Below, in pieces: positions 16,996 through 27,181 of a stretch of DNA of 64,000 nucleotides. The stretch spans positions 372,001 through 436,000 of the forward strand of contig NZ_LT707418.1 of NCBI RefSeq assembly GCF_900155585.1, given 5' to 3'. Origin of the DNA: Aedoeadaptatus urinae (lineage in GTDB: Bacteria > Bacillota > Clostridia > Tissierellales > Peptoniphilaceae). The notes beneath the pieces are model-generated. The model made no database searches, was not told the origin of the DNA, and was given only the letters and a program-made list of their open reading frames with translations. The position numbers were made by a program, and so were the translations under genes. Positions within the stretch are counted from its first letter, which is position 1. Each line of letters opens with the position of its first letter.

Positions 16996-19089
16996 CTACC
17001 CTTCGACGATTTGTTTTCCGTTAAACTCCCTTTGAACCAAGGCGTCGATTCGTTGAATCAAGCCTAAACGATTTTTTCTGAGTGCTTCGTCTTCCGCCAT
17101 AACCATGACGCGGTCGAAGTATTGGTGAATGGAATCGGTTAAGCTGTTTAACAGCTCCAGATACCGTGCGTCGTCGCGGGCTCTGTAGGCATCGTCCAAT
17201 TCAGGCTCCAAGGCGACGACCTTGTCGTACAGGTCTTTTTCTTCTTCCGTTAAGATTTCTTCGTTTACGGCTTCTTCCACCGGATCGTTTTTCGACGCGA
17301 TGTTTTCCACGCGGGTCACCGCTTCCAGGAAGGACTTCCGGTCCCCGTCCACGAAGAAGTTTTGCAGCGACTGTGCCTTTTCAAAGACGCGCAGGCTGTC
17401 TTCCCCTTCGATGTCGTTTAAGCCTTGGATGATATCGTAGCGAATGCCATCGTCGTCCAGCATGGTATCGATGCGGCCGCGGAAGAATTTAAGAATTTGT
17501 CCCCGCACGTCTTCCCGGTCGAAGACCAGGCCCATGGAATCCACAAAGGAGAACAGGGAGGCGTCGATGCAGTCGCTTAAGGATAATTCCCAGCGCTTTT
17601 CGTTGATCATGCGCAGGATCCCGATGGCCTTTCTGCGAAGGGCAAAGGGGTCTTGGCTGCCGGTGGGCACTTCGCCGATGGCAAAGAGGCCGCAGATCGT
17701 GTCGAACTTATCGGCCAAAGAAACGATGGTTCCTGTGGTTGTTTCGGGCAGCTCCGCACCGCTTGATACGGGCATGTATTGTTCCCGAATGGCCTCGGCC
17801 ACGACGTCTTCTTCCCCGTCCAGAGTGGCGTAGATGCTGCCCATAATGCCTTCGAGCTCCGTAAATTCCTGAACCATATTGGTCATTAAATCGGCCTTGG
17901 ACAAATAACATGCCCGCTTTGCCGATTCCACGGTCTTGTCGCCTACGGCTAAAATTTCGCCGATGCGAACGACGAGATCTCCCAGGCGTTTGGACTTGTC
18001 CGCCATGGTGCCCAGCTTTTCCTGAAAGACGATGCCGTCCAATGCGTCGACGTAATCTTCCAAGGCGCGCTCTCTGTCGTTATCGAAGAAGAAGCGGGCA
18101 TCTTCAAGGCGGGCTTCCAATACTTTTTCGTTGCCTTCGGCCACCACGTCGGCGTAGTCTTCGTTGCCGTTGCGAATGGTGATGAAGTAGGGAAGCAGCT
18201 CCCCTTCCGGACTGTAGACCGGGGTGTAGCGCAAGTGTTCCCGCATCGGCGTGGTAATGACCACGTCGGGGAGGGAGAGGAATTTTTCCTGAACATTGCC
18301 TAAAATCGCCGTGGGGTATTCCACGATAAAGGTCAGCTCTTCTAAGAGATCCTCGTCTTTATGAATTTCGCCGCCGTTGGATTTGGCTATGTGGCGAATT
18401 TGATAGAGAATAGATTCCTTGCGCTTTTCTTGGTCGAGAATGACGAAATTTTTCTCCAGAGCTTCTTCGTATTCCCGCACGTCGTTAATGACGATGTGGT
18501 CGCTGCCCAGGAAGCGATGGCCGCGGGTCACATTGGACAGGGCGATGCCTTCTAAATCGAAGGGCACGACGCGGTCGTTTAACATGGATAAGATCCAGCG
18601 AATGGGGCGAGCAAAGCGGATGTTCTTGCCGCCCCAGCGCATGTTTTTCGGGAAGGGAATGTGGTGGATGGCATCGGGAATAATCTCCGCCAAAATCACT
18701 TCCGCCGCCTCGCCCTTTTTATGAATGTGGGCGTAGACGTATTCGTTGCCCTTGAGCTCGCGCACTTCCAAATCTTCTTCCGAAACGTTTTGGCTGCGTA
18801 AAAAGCCTTCCAAGGGCTTGTTAACGGAGCCGTCTTCTTTATAAGCGATTTTCTTCGCCGGTCCCTTGACCCAGTCCTCGATATCGCCTTGGGCATCGTC
18901 GATGCCGTGAATCATGAGGCTCAGACGCCGCGGCGTGGCATAGGCGGCGATGTGATCGAAGTCCAGGTTCGCTTCGTTCAACGCCGTTTCCACCAGCTCT
19001 TTAAATGTATTTAAAGCATTGCGAATGTAGGAGGAGGGCAATTCCTCCACACCCACTTCAATTAAATAAATATTGTCGCGATTACTCAT
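16996..19089 (-). CDS. glyS: Glycyl-tRNA synthetase beta subunit
   Basis: A 697-residue beta chain of the bacterial alpha2beta2 glycyl-tRNA synthetase, which carries tRNA recognition. Family landmarks: [13 protein letters not shown] at the N-terminus, [13 protein letters not shown]-equivalent region [10 protein letters not shown]-like [19 protein letters not shown], and [14 protein letters not shown]. The C-terminal DALR-type anticodon-binding part ends in [11 protein letters not shown]. It overlaps the alpha-subunit gene by eight bases. Confidence 0.97.
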   Translation of the reverse strand: MSNRDNIYLIEVGVEELPSSYIRNALNTFKELVETALNEANLDFDHIAAYATPRRLSLMIHGIDDAQGDIEDWVKGPAKKIAYKEDGSVNKPLEGFLRSQNVSEEDLEVRELKGNEYVYAHIHKKGEAAEVILAEIIPDAIHHIPFPKNMRWGGKNIRFARPIRWILSMLNDRVVPFDLEGIALSNVTRGHRFLGSDHIVINDVREYEEALEKNFVILDQEKRKESILYQIRHIAKSNGGEIHKDEDLLEELTFIVEYPTAILGNVQEKFLSLPDVVITTPMREHLRYTPVYSPEGELLPYFITIRNGNEDYADVVAEGNEKVLEARLEDARFFFDNDRERALEDYVDALDGIVFQEKLGTMADKSKRLGDLVVRIGEILAVGDKTVESAKRACYLSKADLMTNMVQEFTELEGIMGSIYATLDGEEDVVAEAIREQYMPVSSGAELPETTTGTIVSLADKFDTICGLFAIGEVPTGSQDPFALRRKAIGILRMINEKRWELSLSDCIDASLFSFVDSMGLVFDREDVRGQILKFFRGRIDTMLDDDGIRYDIIQGLNDIEGEDSLRVFEKAQSLQNFFVDGDRKSFLEAVTRVENIASKNDPVEEAVNEEILTEEEKDLYDKVVALEPELDDAYRARDDARYLELLNSLTDSIHQYFDRVMVMAEDEALRKNRLGLIQRIDALVQREFNGKQIVEG

Positions 19090-19969
19090 GATCGTCCTCC
19101 CCCTTCTTGATCAGCGGGTAGCCCATAGCTTCTCTCTGTTCAATATACTTTTGCGCCGTCAGACGAGCCATGTTCCGTACTCTGGAAATATAGGCTGCCC
19201 GTTGAGAAACGGATATGGCGCCTCTTGCGTCCAATAGGTTAAAGGTGTGGGAGCACTTCAATACGTAATCGTAGCCCGGCAAGACGAGATCTAAATCCAG
19301 GACACGGGTCGCTTCCTTTTCGTACATGTCGAAAAGCTGTTTCAGCATGTCGATGTCGGCAATTTCAAAGCTGTACTTCGAATGCTCGTACTCGGCTTTT
19401 TTAAAGATGTCGCCGTATTTAATGTGGTCGTTCCAGTCGATGTCGTAAACCGTGTCAACATCCTGCAAGTACATGGCGATCCGTTCCAAGCCGTAGGTCA
19501 GCTCCGCACTTTCCAAGTCACAGTTAATGCCGCCTACTTGTTGGAAGTAAGTAAACTGTGTGATTTCCATGCCGTCGAGCCAAACCTCCCAGCCTAAGCC
19601 CCAAGCGCCCAGGGTCGGGGATTCCCAGTTGTCTTCCACGAAACGAATGTCGTGCTTTAAGGGATCGATGCCCAACACTTCCAGGCTCTTTAAGTAAAGC
19701 TCCTGCACGTCTTCGGGGGACGGTTTTAAAATAACTTGCAGTTGATGGTGTTGGTAGAGGCGATTGGGATTGTCGCCGTAGCGGCCGTCCGCCGGCCGTC
19801 TGGAAGGTTCAACATACACGGTGCGCCAGGGTTCGGGCCCCAAAGTGCGCGTAAAGGTATGGGGGCTCATGGTCCCGGCTCCTTTTTCCGTATCATAGGG
19901 TTCCAAGACCACGCAGCCTTGTTCGTTCCAGTATTCTTGTAACTTCTGTATCATTCCTTGAAAATGCAT
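19082..19969 (-). CDS. glyQ: Glycyl-tRNA synthetase alpha subunit
   Basis: A 295-residue class II catalytic alpha chain. It contains the characteristic [10 protein letters not shown] and [23 protein letters not shown] (motif 2) stretches and [25 protein letters not shown] precedes the ATG. No T-box leader exists in the 13-base gap after recO, so glycine-dependent control must act elsewhere or not at all. Confidence 0.97.
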   Translation of the reverse strand: MHFQGMIQKLQEYWNEQGCVVLEPYDTEKGAGTMSPHTFTRTLGPEPWRTVYVEPSRRPADGRYGDNPNRLYQHHQLQVILKPSPEDVQELYLKSLEVLGIDPLKHDIRFVEDNWESPTLGAWGLGWEVWLDGMEITQFTYFQQVGGINCDLESAELTYGLERIAMYLQDVDTVYDIDWNDHIKYGDIFKKAEYEHSKYSFEIADIDMLKQLFDMYEKEATRVLDLDLVLPGYDYVLKCSHTFNLLDARGAISVSQRAAYISRVRNMARLTAQKYIEQREAMGYPLIKKGEDDHE

Positions 19970-19982
19970 TTCTTCCTCCCCT

Positions 19983-20693
19983 CTACATCCTCAACTGTAG
20001 AGATTGTATCTTGTCCAATTGTAAATTATCTACGGCGTAAGCTTTCATCAGCTCATAGATTTTTTCTAATGTACTCGGAAGCACATGGGATAAATTTATC
20101 TTATCCAATGGAGTATATAGCAAATGGCGAAAAGTGTAAATATCCTCCGGGTCCAAGGCGGTTCCTCCCGCGGCACCGTCGGCTTCCACCACGCCGCTGT
20201 CTGCGAGAAACACGTAAGAGCCCTCGTCGGTTTCGGGCATCATGGGCCGATAGCCCATAAAGCTTAAATACTTGATTAAAAAGCCGAGAAACACCGGAAG
20301 GGGCGCCTCTCTGACGGAGAGCTCGTGAAGGGCCTTCCGAGTCAAGGAAAAGATACGCGCCGTGCCCTCCCCTTCCACGCTGCTCTTATCCACGATTTCC
20401 ACCAGGGCCGACGCATAGACCAGGGCGTCGTAATCATTTCTCAACCCCATATTGGCCTGCAAAATCTTTCCGCTGTTTAAATAATAAAAGCTCTTTCCCG
20501 CACTGAGGCGGTAGAGGCCGAAGGTGAAGGTCTCGCTTAAAGCCACGGTGGCCGATCGGCGGGACTTGGCGCCCTTTACCAAGACGGAAAGCTTCCCCGC
20601 CCGCTCTGTGTAGAGGCGAATGATTTTGTCGCTCTCCCCGAAGGGCATGGATGCGAGAACTACCCCTTGACACTCAATCCGCTTTGTATCCAA
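19983..20693 (-). CDS. recO: DNA repair protein RecO
   Basis: A 236-residue RecO that helps load RecA onto SSB-coated DNA. The N-terminal OB fold ([24 protein letters not shown], then [11 protein letters not shown]) is followed by the helical C-terminal domain. The zinc-finger cysteines of many Gram-positive RecO proteins are absent in the C-terminal part. TTG start inside the end of era (20-base overlap). The era-recO-glyQS order is typical of Bacillota. Confidence 0.92.
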   Translation of the reverse strand: MDTKRIECQGVVLASMPFGESDKIIRLYTERAGKLSVLVKGAKSRRSATVALSETFTFGLYRLSAGKSFYYLNSGKILQANMGLRNDYDALVYASALVEIVDKSSVEGEGTARIFSLTRKALHELSVREAPLPVFLGFLIKYLSFMGYRPMMPETDEGSYVFLADSGVVEADGAAGGTALDPEDIYTFRHLLYTPLDKINLSHVLPSTLEKIYELMKAYAVDNLQLDKIQSLQLRM

Positions 20694-21570
20694 AGGCCTT
20701 TACCTTCTCGTCTTTTTCACGCCAGTTCTTGCTGACCTTGACCCAGAGCCGGAGGTTCACCCGCTCCGACAAAAAGGCTTCGATTTCTTTTCGAGCCTCG
20801 GTGCCGATGCGCTTCAGCATCTGTCCGTCTTTGCCGATAATAATGCCCTTGTGGGAATCCCGCTCCACGTAAATGGTGGCTTGGATTTCCATGATATCTT
20901 TTCCTTCCGGCTCTTTCATGGAGTCGATGGACACGGCCAGGCCGTGAGGCACTTCGTCCCTTAGATAGAACAGTCCCTTTTCCCTAATCAGTTCGGCGAC
21001 GATAAATTTCTCCGGTTGATCGGTGATCATGTCCTCGGGGAAGTATTGGGGCCCTTCCGGCAAGTGGTCAAAGATCACATCCAACAGGTGGTCCACATTT
21101 TCGTCCTTTAAGGCGGAGACAGGGACGATGTCGTCGAAGCGTTCCATGGCGGCAAACTTGGCAATAATGGGGAGCACTTCGTCTCTGGGCGCCATGTCCA
21201 CCTTATTAATGACCAGAATCGCCGGAATGTCCTTTCCCTCCTTGTCCATGGCATCGAGAATCATCTTGTCCTTGGGGCCCAGGTAGTCGCTCATATCCAC
21301 TACCATAAGAATCACGTCCACCCCTTCCATGGAAGAGACACTGGTCTTTAGCATGTAGTCGCCCAATTTATTTTTCGGCGATTGAATGCCCGGCGTGTCC
21401 AGAAAAACAATCTGGCCCCGATCGTCGGTGTGGATCATGGTGATTTTATTTCTCGTGGTTTGGGCCTTGTTCGAGGTAATGGACAGTTTTTCCTTTAGTA
21501 TTCTGTTTAATAGCGTGCTTTTGCCCACGTTGGGCCGTCCCACGACGCTGACAAATCCTGATTTATGCAT
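20674..21570 (-). CDS. era: GTPase Era
   Basis: A 298-residue GTPase needed for 30S subunit maturation. G motifs: GRPNVGKSTLLN (G1), DTPG (G3), NKVD (G4) and SALK (G5). The C-terminal KH domain that binds 16S rRNA contains GIIIGKDGQMLKRIG. I chose the second of two ATG codons because the first lies directly against the AAAGGAG ribosome site. Confidence 0.96.
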   Translation of the reverse strand: MHKSGFVSVVGRPNVGKSTLLNRILKEKLSITSNKAQTTRNKITMIHTDDRGQIVFLDTPGIQSPKNKLGDYMLKTSVSSMEGVDVILMVVDMSDYLGPKDKMILDAMDKEGKDIPAILVINKVDMAPRDEVLPIIAKFAAMERFDDIVPVSALKDENVDHLLDVIFDHLPEGPQYFPEDMITDQPEKFIVAELIREKGLFYLRDEVPHGLAVSIDSMKEPEGKDIMEIQATIYVERDSHKGIIIGKDGQMLKRIGTEARKEIEAFLSERVNLRLWVKVSKNWREKDEKVKAFGYKAD

Positions 21571-21979
21571 CGACATCTCCTTTTACATTTTCCGGCCCGA
21601 AGCTGTGGGGCAAGAGCTCGTCCAGAGTATGGACGTGATAGTTTTCTTCGTCTTTCGCCACGACGATCGTGGCGTCTTCTCCAAATTCCCGAAGCACCTG
21701 TCGGCACACGCCGCAGGGATAGCCCATGTCATCACCCGCCACGACGGCGATAATTTTCACGCGCTTCGCCCCTTCGCTGATCGCTTTAAATACGGCCACC
21801 CGCTCAGCGCAGACCGTGGGCGTATAGGACGCATTTTCGATATTGCAGCCCGTGTACATCTTGCCGTCGTCGGCGAGAAGGGCCGCCCCCACGGCGTAGC
21901 CGGAGTAGGGCACATAGGCGCCCTGCTGCGCCTCTTTGGCCGCGGCGATTAATTTTTGAATCGTTTCTTTTCGGTTCAT
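21563..21979 (-). CDS. cdd: Cytidine deaminase
   Basis: About 138 residues. Converts cytidine to uridine for pyrimidine salvage. The zinc site and proton shuttle are visible: NASYTPTVCAERVAV (C-A-E) and PCGVCRQVL (two more cysteines), with YVPYSGYAVGAALL upstream. The start one base after the dgkA stop codon fits a tightly packed operon; a longer in-frame start would overlap dgkA. Confidence 0.95.
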   Translation of the reverse strand: MNRKETIQKLIAAAKEAQQGAYVPYSGYAVGAALLADDGKMYTGCNIENASYTPTVCAERVAVFKAISEGAKRVKIIAVVAGDDMGYPCGVCRQVLREFGEDATIVVAKDEENYHVHTLDELLPHSFGPENVKGDVDA

Positions 21980-21980
21980 C

Positions 21981-22685
21981 TTATCCCATCCATACAAATA
22001 TAATGGCGGCGACGGCAATGCCCAGGATCGCCCCCGCCACGGTTTCTATGGGCTTATGTATTTCCCCTTCGATACGGCTTTCCGCCACCAAAAAGGCCAG
22101 GCCAAAGGCGAGGGCGGCGATAAATCCGTTCATGGAAATAAAGGTAATGGAGGCCGCCATGCAAAAAGCAAGGGCCGAGTGGCCGCTGACGGCGCCGCCT
22201 TGAAAGTAACTGCCGCCGCTTTCCCGATTGTAAAGCTTGGCGCCCACGGTCAAAATCAAGACGATAATAATGGCCACAAAGGTCAGATGGGGCCCGGAGT
22301 TTTTAATTCGCACCAAAACCACGTCGGAAAAGGAAATGATCCGATCGAAGAAAAGCAAATAGCCCGTCACCGCCGCGTTAATGCCCGCCAGAAGCACCGC
22401 CCCGGCGCTGATGTCTTTGACCAGCTTCGCCATAGGGTGGTATTCCTGGGTAACCATGTCCACGGTGCGCTCGATGGCCGTGTTAAACAGCTCTGAGACG
22501 ATGACGAAGGTCACCGCAAAGAGCAGGGCGATAAATTCGATGCGGGACAGGTTAAATAAAAGGCTGAAGGCGATGACGCCCAGTGCCGCCACGTAATGAA
22601 ATTTCATGTTCCGCTCCGAATGAATGGAGCTGACGATGCCCTGTACGGCAAAGTTAAAGGATTTAATAAAATTACCGCGCTTCAT
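21981..22685 (-). CDS. Fused undecaprenol/diacylglycerol kinase and PAP2 phosphatase
   Basis: A 234-residue membrane protein. The N-terminal half (about residues 1-118) is a DgkA-type lipid kinase with the signature ELFNTAIERTVDMV and a following LVKDISAGAVLLAG. The C-terminal half is a PAP2 phosphatase-like domain with the histidine motif SGHSALAF and SRIEGEIHKPIE (SR-x5-H). Gram-positive DgkA phosphorylates undecaprenol; the PAP2 half could dephosphorylate the same lipid carrier, so one protein may set the carrier balance. The first PAP2 motif is not clear. The start has AGGGGA upstream and overlaps ybeY. Confidence 0.85.
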   Translation of the reverse strand: MKRGNFIKSFNFAVQGIVSSIHSERNMKFHYVAALGVIAFSLLFNLSRIEFIALLFAVTFVIVSELFNTAIERTVDMVTQEYHPMAKLVKDISAGAVLLAGINAAVTGYLLFFDRIISFSDVVLVRIKNSGPHLTFVAIIIVLILTVGAKLYNRESGGSYFQGGAVSGHSALAFCMAASITFISMNGFIAALAFGLAFLVAESRIEGEIHKPIETVAGAILGIAVAAIIFVWMG

Positions 22686-23136
22686 ATTCTTCCCCTTCAA
22701 AAGCCGCCAGAAGCTTTTCTTCCATTTCCCGCATGGCCGCCTTTTCATCCGGCTCCTCGTGATCGTAGCCCACCAAATGGAGCAGGCTGTGCACCGTTAA
22801 GTAGGTGAGTTCCCGGCGATAGCTGTGGCCGAAATCCTCGGCCTGCTCTTGAACCCTGCGGGTATTTATGATCACATCGCCTAAATTTCTGTAGTCGCCG
22901 TAAGCCTCATCCATGGGAAAGCTCAAAACGTCCGTGGTTTTGTCCACGCCGCGAAAATCCCGGTTCAGTCGACGGATCTCTTCGTCTTCTACAAAGCTGA
23001 CGGACACCTCCACCTCGGCTTCCTCTGCGATTTTAGGAACGACGAAGGAGATCAGCTTCTCGATCAACTCCCTGTCCTCGTCGGATAAGGCGATGGTCTC
23101 CTGCCGGTCGTCCATATAAAGGCTAAGCTCAGTCAT
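22672..23136 (-). CDS. ybeY: Endoribonuclease YbeY
   Basis: A 154-residue zinc endoribonuclease for 16S rRNA 3' end maturation and rRNA quality control. The metal motif HSLLHLVGYDH is intact. LNRDFRGVDKTTDVLSFPM is the other family landmark. It overlaps phoH by eight bases and is followed by dgkA and cdd, a very conserved Bacillota order. Confidence 0.95.
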   Translation of the reverse strand: MTELSLYMDDRQETIALSDEDRELIEKLISFVVPKIAEEAEVEVSVSFVEDEEIRRLNRDFRGVDKTTDVLSFPMDEAYGDYRNLGDVIINTRRVQEQAEDFGHSYRRELTYLTVHSLLHLVGYDHEEPDEKAAMREMEEKLLAAFEGEEYEAR

Positions 23137-24145
23137 GGGACTTATCCTTTTTGTCCTTCTTGTCCGGCTCGTCGGCCGCCTGTTTTTCCTTTTCCCTGTC
23201 GAAGCGATCGTAGGCGTCGATGATTCGTTGCACCAAGGGATGGCGCACGATGTCGTTTCTGCCCAGGCGAATTATTTCGATGCCCTTGACCCCGTCTAAA
23301 ATTTTCATTACCGTCTTCAGACCCGACTGCTTGCCTCGAGGCAAGTCGATTTGCGTCACGTCCCCGGTAATAATGGCCTTGGAGCCGTAGCCCAGTCGGG
23401 TCAAAAACATTTTCATCTGCTCGTTGGTGGAGTTTTGCGCCTCGTCTAAAATGACATAGGCATTGTCCAAAGTGCGGCCCCGCATGTAGGCCAAGGGAGC
23501 CACTTCGATAAGACCCTTCTCCAGGTACTTTTGAAAGGCGTCCTGACCCAAAATTTCAAAGAGAGCGTCGTAGAGAGGACGAAGATAGGGATCCACCTTC
23601 ATCTGCAAATCCCCGGGCAAAAAGCCCAGGCTCTCCCCGGCTTCCACGGCGGGGCGGGTAAGGATGATGCGGTTTACCTCTTTTTCCTTAAAGGCCTTCA
23701 CCGCATTGGCCATGGCGATGTAGGTCTTCCCCGTACCGGCGGGGCCGATGCCGAAGACCACGTCGTGGCTGCGAATGGCATCTAAGTAGCGCTTCTGCCC
23801 CAAGGTCTTCGGACGAATGGGACGGCCCATTTCCGTGTAGACGATGACGTCGTCCAGGAGAGAGGTGAAGCTGTCTTCGATGCCCGCCCGAACCAAGTCG
23901 ATGCTGTAGGCCACGTCTTTTTTGTCCACCCGCTTTTGCTTGTGAATGGCCTCGATTAAATTTTGCAGGACGATGCCCGCCTGTCTTACGGGACGTTCCT
24001 CGCCCTTTACCGTGAGACCGTCGTCTTCCTGACGGATGTGCACGGAAAAGGCCTCCTCGATCATTTTCGTATGCTCGTCCAAATGGCCGAACAATTCCTT
24101 TAACACCTTGGGTTCACTAATGCCGATTACTAATTGATCTTGCAA
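23129..24145 (-). CDS. phoH: PhoH family ATPase
   Basis: A 338-residue PhoH/YqfM-type P-loop ATPase, possibly an RNA helicase-like partner of YbeY. Walker [10 protein letters not shown], Walker B VILDEAQN, plus [19 protein letters not shown]. An N-terminal KH-like segment precedes the ATPase domain and the C-terminal tail is rich in lysine and aspartate. TTG start with AAAGGAG six bases upstream. Confidence 0.94.
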   Translation of the reverse strand: MQDQLVIGISEPKVLKELFGHLDEHTKMIEEAFSVHIRQEDDGLTVKGEERPVRQAGIVLQNLIEAIHKQKRVDKKDVAYSIDLVRAGIEDSFTSLLDDVIVYTEMGRPIRPKTLGQKRYLDAIRSHDVVFGIGPAGTGKTYIAMANAVKAFKEKEVNRIILTRPAVEAGESLGFLPGDLQMKVDPYLRPLYDALFEILGQDAFQKYLEKGLIEVAPLAYMRGRTLDNAYVILDEAQNSTNEQMKMFLTRLGYGSKAIITGDVTQIDLPRGKQSGLKTVMKILDGVKGIEIIRLGRNDIVRHPLVQRIIDAYDRFDREKEKQAADEPDKKDKKDKSHD

Positions 24146-24156
24146 AAACGTCTCCT

Positions 24157-24594
24157 TTACTTACGCTTACACTTGGGTTTGCTGAATACTTCACTGTAGA
24201 TAAACGGCCGGTAGGCCTCGTCGAATCCCTCGATAACGGCAAAGGGCGATGGCTTTTTCTCTTCCGCTTCCGGCTTGACCGGCTCCACGGTACTTTCCAT
24301 GGCCTTCTCGGCCTCTAGGGCGTCCTCTGTGGCCTTTTGAAGGGCCGCATCGCTCATTTGCCGCTTCTGTTTCGAGCCCTCGCTTATATGCCTCTGAGTT
24401 TTCTTTTTCGCTGTGTTTTTCTCGGGCTGTTGAAATTCTTTAATGGCATGCTGCACCTCAAAGGGCAGGGTCTTGTAATCCGGCTCCCGCCGTTTATGAT
24501 TCTTATGATTCCCCTCGCCGCGACGTCTTTGCCCCATACGGCTTCTGATCAAGCCGTAGGCGGCTATGAGAAGAAGGGTTAGAAGACCGTTCAT
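24157..24594 (-). CDS. Uncharacterised small membrane-anchored protein
   Basis: A 145-residue protein I do not recognise. One short N-terminal hydrophobic segment ([16 protein letters not shown]) is followed by a basic stretch ([14 protein letters not shown]), then a charged low-complexity region rich in Lys and Glu and a C-terminal [15 protein letters not shown]. It would be a membrane-tethered cytoplasmic tail. It overlaps floA by four bases (ATGA) and sits where Bacillus has yqfB/yqfC/yqfD, so it is translated with the flotillin. A membrane-microdomain partner role is only an inference. Confidence 0.72.
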   Translation of the reverse strand: MNGLLTLLLIAAYGLIRSRMGQRRRGEGNHKNHKRREPDYKTLPFEVQHAIKEFQQPEKNTAKKKTQRHISEGSKQKRQMSDAALQKATEDALEAEKAMESTVEPVKPEAEEKKPSPFAVIEGFDEAYRPFIYSEVFSKPKCKRK

Positions 24595-25583
24595 TCACGG
24601 GCCTCGTCGGATTTCTTTTTGTCGCCGCCAGCGATGGCTTCACGCATGGCCGTGTCGCTCTTTAAATTTTCAAGCTCGTAATAGCCGCCCACGGAAAGTT
24701 TGCCGGATTTCAATGCTTCCGCCAAGGCCTTGGGCACTTCCGATTGAGCTTCCACGACGCGGGCGTGCATGGCTTCCACTTCCGCACGCATTTCCTGTTC
24801 CCTGGCGATGGCCATGGAACGGCGTTCCGACGCCTTCGCTTCGGCGATGCGCTTGTCCGCTTCCGCCTGGTCCGTTTGCAAACGGGCGCCGATGTTTCGC
24901 GCCACGTCCACATCGGCAATGTCGATGGATAAAATTTCGTAGGCCGTGCCGGAATCCAATCCCTTGTCCAAAACGACGCGGGAAATATTGTCCGGGTTTT
25001 CTAAGACTTCCTTATAAGTTCTCGAGGAGCCCACGGTGGTGACGATGCCTTCGCCGACACGGGCGATAATGGTTTCTTCCCCTGCCCCGCCGACGAGGCG
25101 GTCGATATTGGCTCTGACGGTGACCTTGGCGATGACCAAGACTTCGATGCCGTCCTGTGCCACAGCGGAAATTTTCGGCGTCTCGATGACCTTCGGATTG
25201 ACGCTCACCTGTACCGCTTCCAAAACGTCGCGGCCCGCCAAATCGATGGCGGCGGCCTCTTCAAAGTTCAACTGAATGTCGGCGCGCTGAGCAGCGATTA
25301 AGGCGTCCACCACGGCATCCACATTGCCGCCGGCCAGGTAGTGGCCTTCCACGGACGAAATATTTAAGCCCATGCCGGCCTTTGTGGCCTTAATCATAGG
25401 ATTGACGATACGCCGCGGTCTGACACGACGCAGCCGCATGCCGATCAAATCGGTCATTCGTACTTTCACGCCGGAGAAAAACGCCGTGACCCAAAGGCCG
25501 ATAGGGACCATGGTCAAAATAACAAAGAGAAAGACGACCACCACAATAGCGAGCAGTATGCCTAAGACGGATCCGATTCCCAT
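24591..25583 (-). CDS. floA: Flotillin-like protein FloA
   Basis: A 330-residue FloA/YqfA membrane-microdomain scaffold. An N-terminal hydrophobic hairpin ([25 protein letters not shown]) anchors it, then the SPFH core follows ([48 protein letters not shown]) and an Ala/Glu-rich coiled coil. NfeD lies immediately upstream and is its usual partner. Confidence 0.95.
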   Translation of the reverse strand: MGIGSVLGILLAIVVVVFLFVILTMVPIGLWVTAFFSGVKVRMTDLIGMRLRRVRPRRIVNPMIKATKAGMGLNISSVEGHYLAGGNVDAVVDALIAAQRADIQLNFEEAAAIDLAGRDVLEAVQVSVNPKVIETPKISAVAQDGIEVLVIAKVTVRANIDRLVGGAGEETIIARVGEGIVTTVGSSRTYKEVLENPDNISRVVLDKGLDSGTAYEILSIDIADVDVARNIGARLQTDQAEADKRIAEAKASERRSMAIAREQEMRAEVEAMHARVVEAQSEVPKALAEALKSGKLSVGGYYELENLKSDTAMREAIAGGDKKKSDEARE

Positions 25584-25668
25584 TCGATTACCTCCCGAGG
25601 AATGATTTGTTATAAATTGGTTTTATCATTGCGTTTCATTTCGATTTAAAAAAAGTGCGGGCGAAAAA

Positions 25669-26349
25669 TTATTCCCCCACGGCTCTGACGCTGACGCTTC
25701 GGCCGCGAATAGCCACGATTTCGATTTTGCGGTGGCCTTCGATTAAAGGGCCGGCGGAGTGTACGGTGATTTCCTCGCCGTTAAATTCGCCGATGCCTTC
25801 GGGGCGAAGCTGGGTTCTGGAATAGCCCACATCCCCCACCTTCAGAGCCAAAGGCTTTTTTGTTAAGGCCGGGCTTTCGCCCATAAGCTTCCGGACCACG
25901 GGCAGGCCTTCGCCCTTTTCCCACAGACCGCGAGCCATAACCAGAACGATGACGGCGGAGAGAACAAAAGTAAGTACGGCTTGAATCCCGCCGTCCATGG
26001 CAAGAGCCAGGGAAAGGAAAAACAGGACGATGCCGCTGATGCCCGCGACGCCGAAGCCCGGCACGATGGCCTCGACAAGCATAAGAATGCCGCCGACTAA
26101 ACACAAAAGCAAAGTGACGACGGAGGCTCCGCCGACGAAAATTCCCGTAAGGAAATAAATAAGCAGTGCGGCGGTGCCGAAGATCCAGCTTTTGGAAAAC
26201 TCTTTCGAAAAAAGGGCGTAGGTAAAGCTCGCTAAACCGATTATAACCAGCGCCGAGCGCAGCCACGGCAAGATATCGGCCGCAGCCCCCGTGCCGTAAG
26301 TCGGCGTCGTCGCAAAATAAGTGCCTAAGCTCGCCAAGAGAGCCTTCAT
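25669..26349 (-). CDS. NfeD-family membrane protein
   Basis: A 226-residue protein with four to five membrane segments (VTLLLCLVGGILMLVEAIVPGFGVAGISGIVLFF region) and a C-terminal OB-fold domain (VGDVGYSRTQLRPEGIGEFNGEEITVHSAG), which is the NfeD signature. NfeD proteins partner with SPFH proteins, here FloA. I chose the ATG nine bases after a perfect AGGAGG; the GTG two codons earlier is too close to it. Confidence 0.9.
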   Translation of the reverse strand: MKALLASLGTYFATTPTYGTGAAADILPWLRSALVIIGLASFTYALFSKEFSKSWIFGTAALLIYFLTGIFVGGASVVTLLLCLVGGILMLVEAIVPGFGVAGISGIVLFFLSLALAMDGGIQAVLTFVLSAVIVLVMARGLWEKGEGLPVVRKLMGESPALTKKPLALKVGDVGYSRTQLRPEGIGEFNGEEITVHSAGPLIEGHRKIEIVAIRGRSVSVRAVGE

Positions 26350-26370
26350 ACCCACACACCTCCTGATACA

Positions 26371-26376
26371 ATTATA
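26371..26376 (-). promoter_or_regulatory. Candidate -10 element before nfeD-floA
   Basis: A perfect TATAAT on the minus strand about 20 bases before the nfeD start and just after the yqeY terminator. No good -35 is present at 16-18 bp. Confidence 0.45.
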
Positions 26377-26400
26377 CCCGAGGAAATTGCCATGTAATCG

Positions 26401-26429
26401 AAAATAACCCGGAGGCGCTCTCCGGGTTA
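26401..26429 (-). terminator. Terminator after rpsU-yqeY
   Basis: A 10-bp stem (TAACCCGGAG / CTCCGGGTTA) and a short T-run on the minus strand, directly after the yqeY stop. Confidence 0.8.
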
Positions 26430-26431
26430 CT

Positions 26432-26875
26432 TTAATTTAAAATGCGATTGACGATGGCGTTAACCGCTTTGCCGTCGGCACATCCTTGTACCTTCGGCAT
26501 AATGTTTTTCATGAGAAGACCCATTTGTTTTTTCTCCGTGATGTTGTTTTCTTCCATCACTTGGCGAATCAACTTTTCGAGCTCTTCTTCCGATAATTGT
26601 TCGGGCATGTATTTCATGAGAACGTCGATTTCCGCCTTTGTGCTTTCAACCAAGTCGTCGCGGCCGCCTTTTTCGAATTCTTCGATGCTTCCCCGACGTT
26701 CCTTGATTTCTTTGGCGAGTACCTTGAGTACGCCGTCGTCGTCTAGCTCGACGCGATCGTCCACCTCTTTTTGTTTAATGGCGGCGCGCACTAAAGTGAT
26801 CGTATCCTTCGTTCTCTTATCCTTCGTCTTCATTGCAGTTTTTAAATCCTGCATTAAGGTTTCTTTTAAAGACAA
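26432..26875 (-). CDS. yqeY: GatB/YqeY domain protein
   Basis: A 147-residue helical protein homologous to the tail domain of the GatB amidotransferase subunit. Family features: MSLKETLMQDLKTAMKTKD at the start, KGGRDDLVESTKAEIDVLMKYMPEQLSEEEL, and VNAIVNRILN at the end. It probably interacts with tRNA, but no reaction is established. TTG start with GAAGGTG upstream. The rpsU-yqeY pair is standard. Confidence 0.92.
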   Translation of the reverse strand: MSLKETLMQDLKTAMKTKDKRTKDTITLVRAAIKQKEVDDRVELDDDGVLKVLAKEIKERRGSIEEFEKGGRDDLVESTKAEIDVLMKYMPEQLSEEELEKLIRQVMEENNITEKKQMGLLMKNIMPKVQGCADGKAVNAIVNRILN

Positions 26876-26891
26876 ATTAACACCTTCTCAA

Positions 26892-27071
26892 TTAGTATTT
26901 ACGTTTTTTTCTACGTGCTTCCTCAGATTTTTTCTTACGCTTTACACTGGGTTTTTCGTAGTGTTCGCGCTTGCGAACTTCTTTCAAAACACCACTGGAA
27001 GCACATTGTCTTTTAAATCTTTTTAAGGCAGATTCTAAAGACTCGTTTTCTCCAACGCGGATTTCCGACAT
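26892..27071 (-). CDS. rpsU: 30S ribosomal protein S21
   Basis: A 59-residue basic protein, [19 protein letters not shown] at the N-terminus and [14 protein letters not shown] at the end, a full match to bS21. GGGGAGGGG lies seven bases before the ATG. It follows a consensus promoter and precedes yqeY by 16 bases. Confidence 0.97.
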   Translation of the reverse strand: MSEIRVGENESLESALKRFKRQCASSGVLKEVRKREHYEKPSVKRKKKSEEARRKKRKY

Positions 27072-27130
27072 GATTTCCCCTCCCCTCTTTTTGAAAAGAG
27101 TGAATAGCCTTTTCGACTAAATTCTTAACT

Positions 27131-27159
27131 ATTATACACGTTTCGGGAGGCGAATTCAA
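27131..27159 (-). promoter_or_regulatory. Promoter of rpsU-yqeY
   Basis: TTGAAT, 17 bp, TATAAT on the minus strand, giving a leader of about 53 bases before rpsU. Confidence 0.82.
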
Positions 27160-27181
27160 CAAAACTAAGGTTTTTCAAGGA

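Noticed and set aside
19970-19982. Expected T-box leader before glyQ
   Set aside because: Only 13 bases separate recO and glyQ, and no T-box sequence is present.
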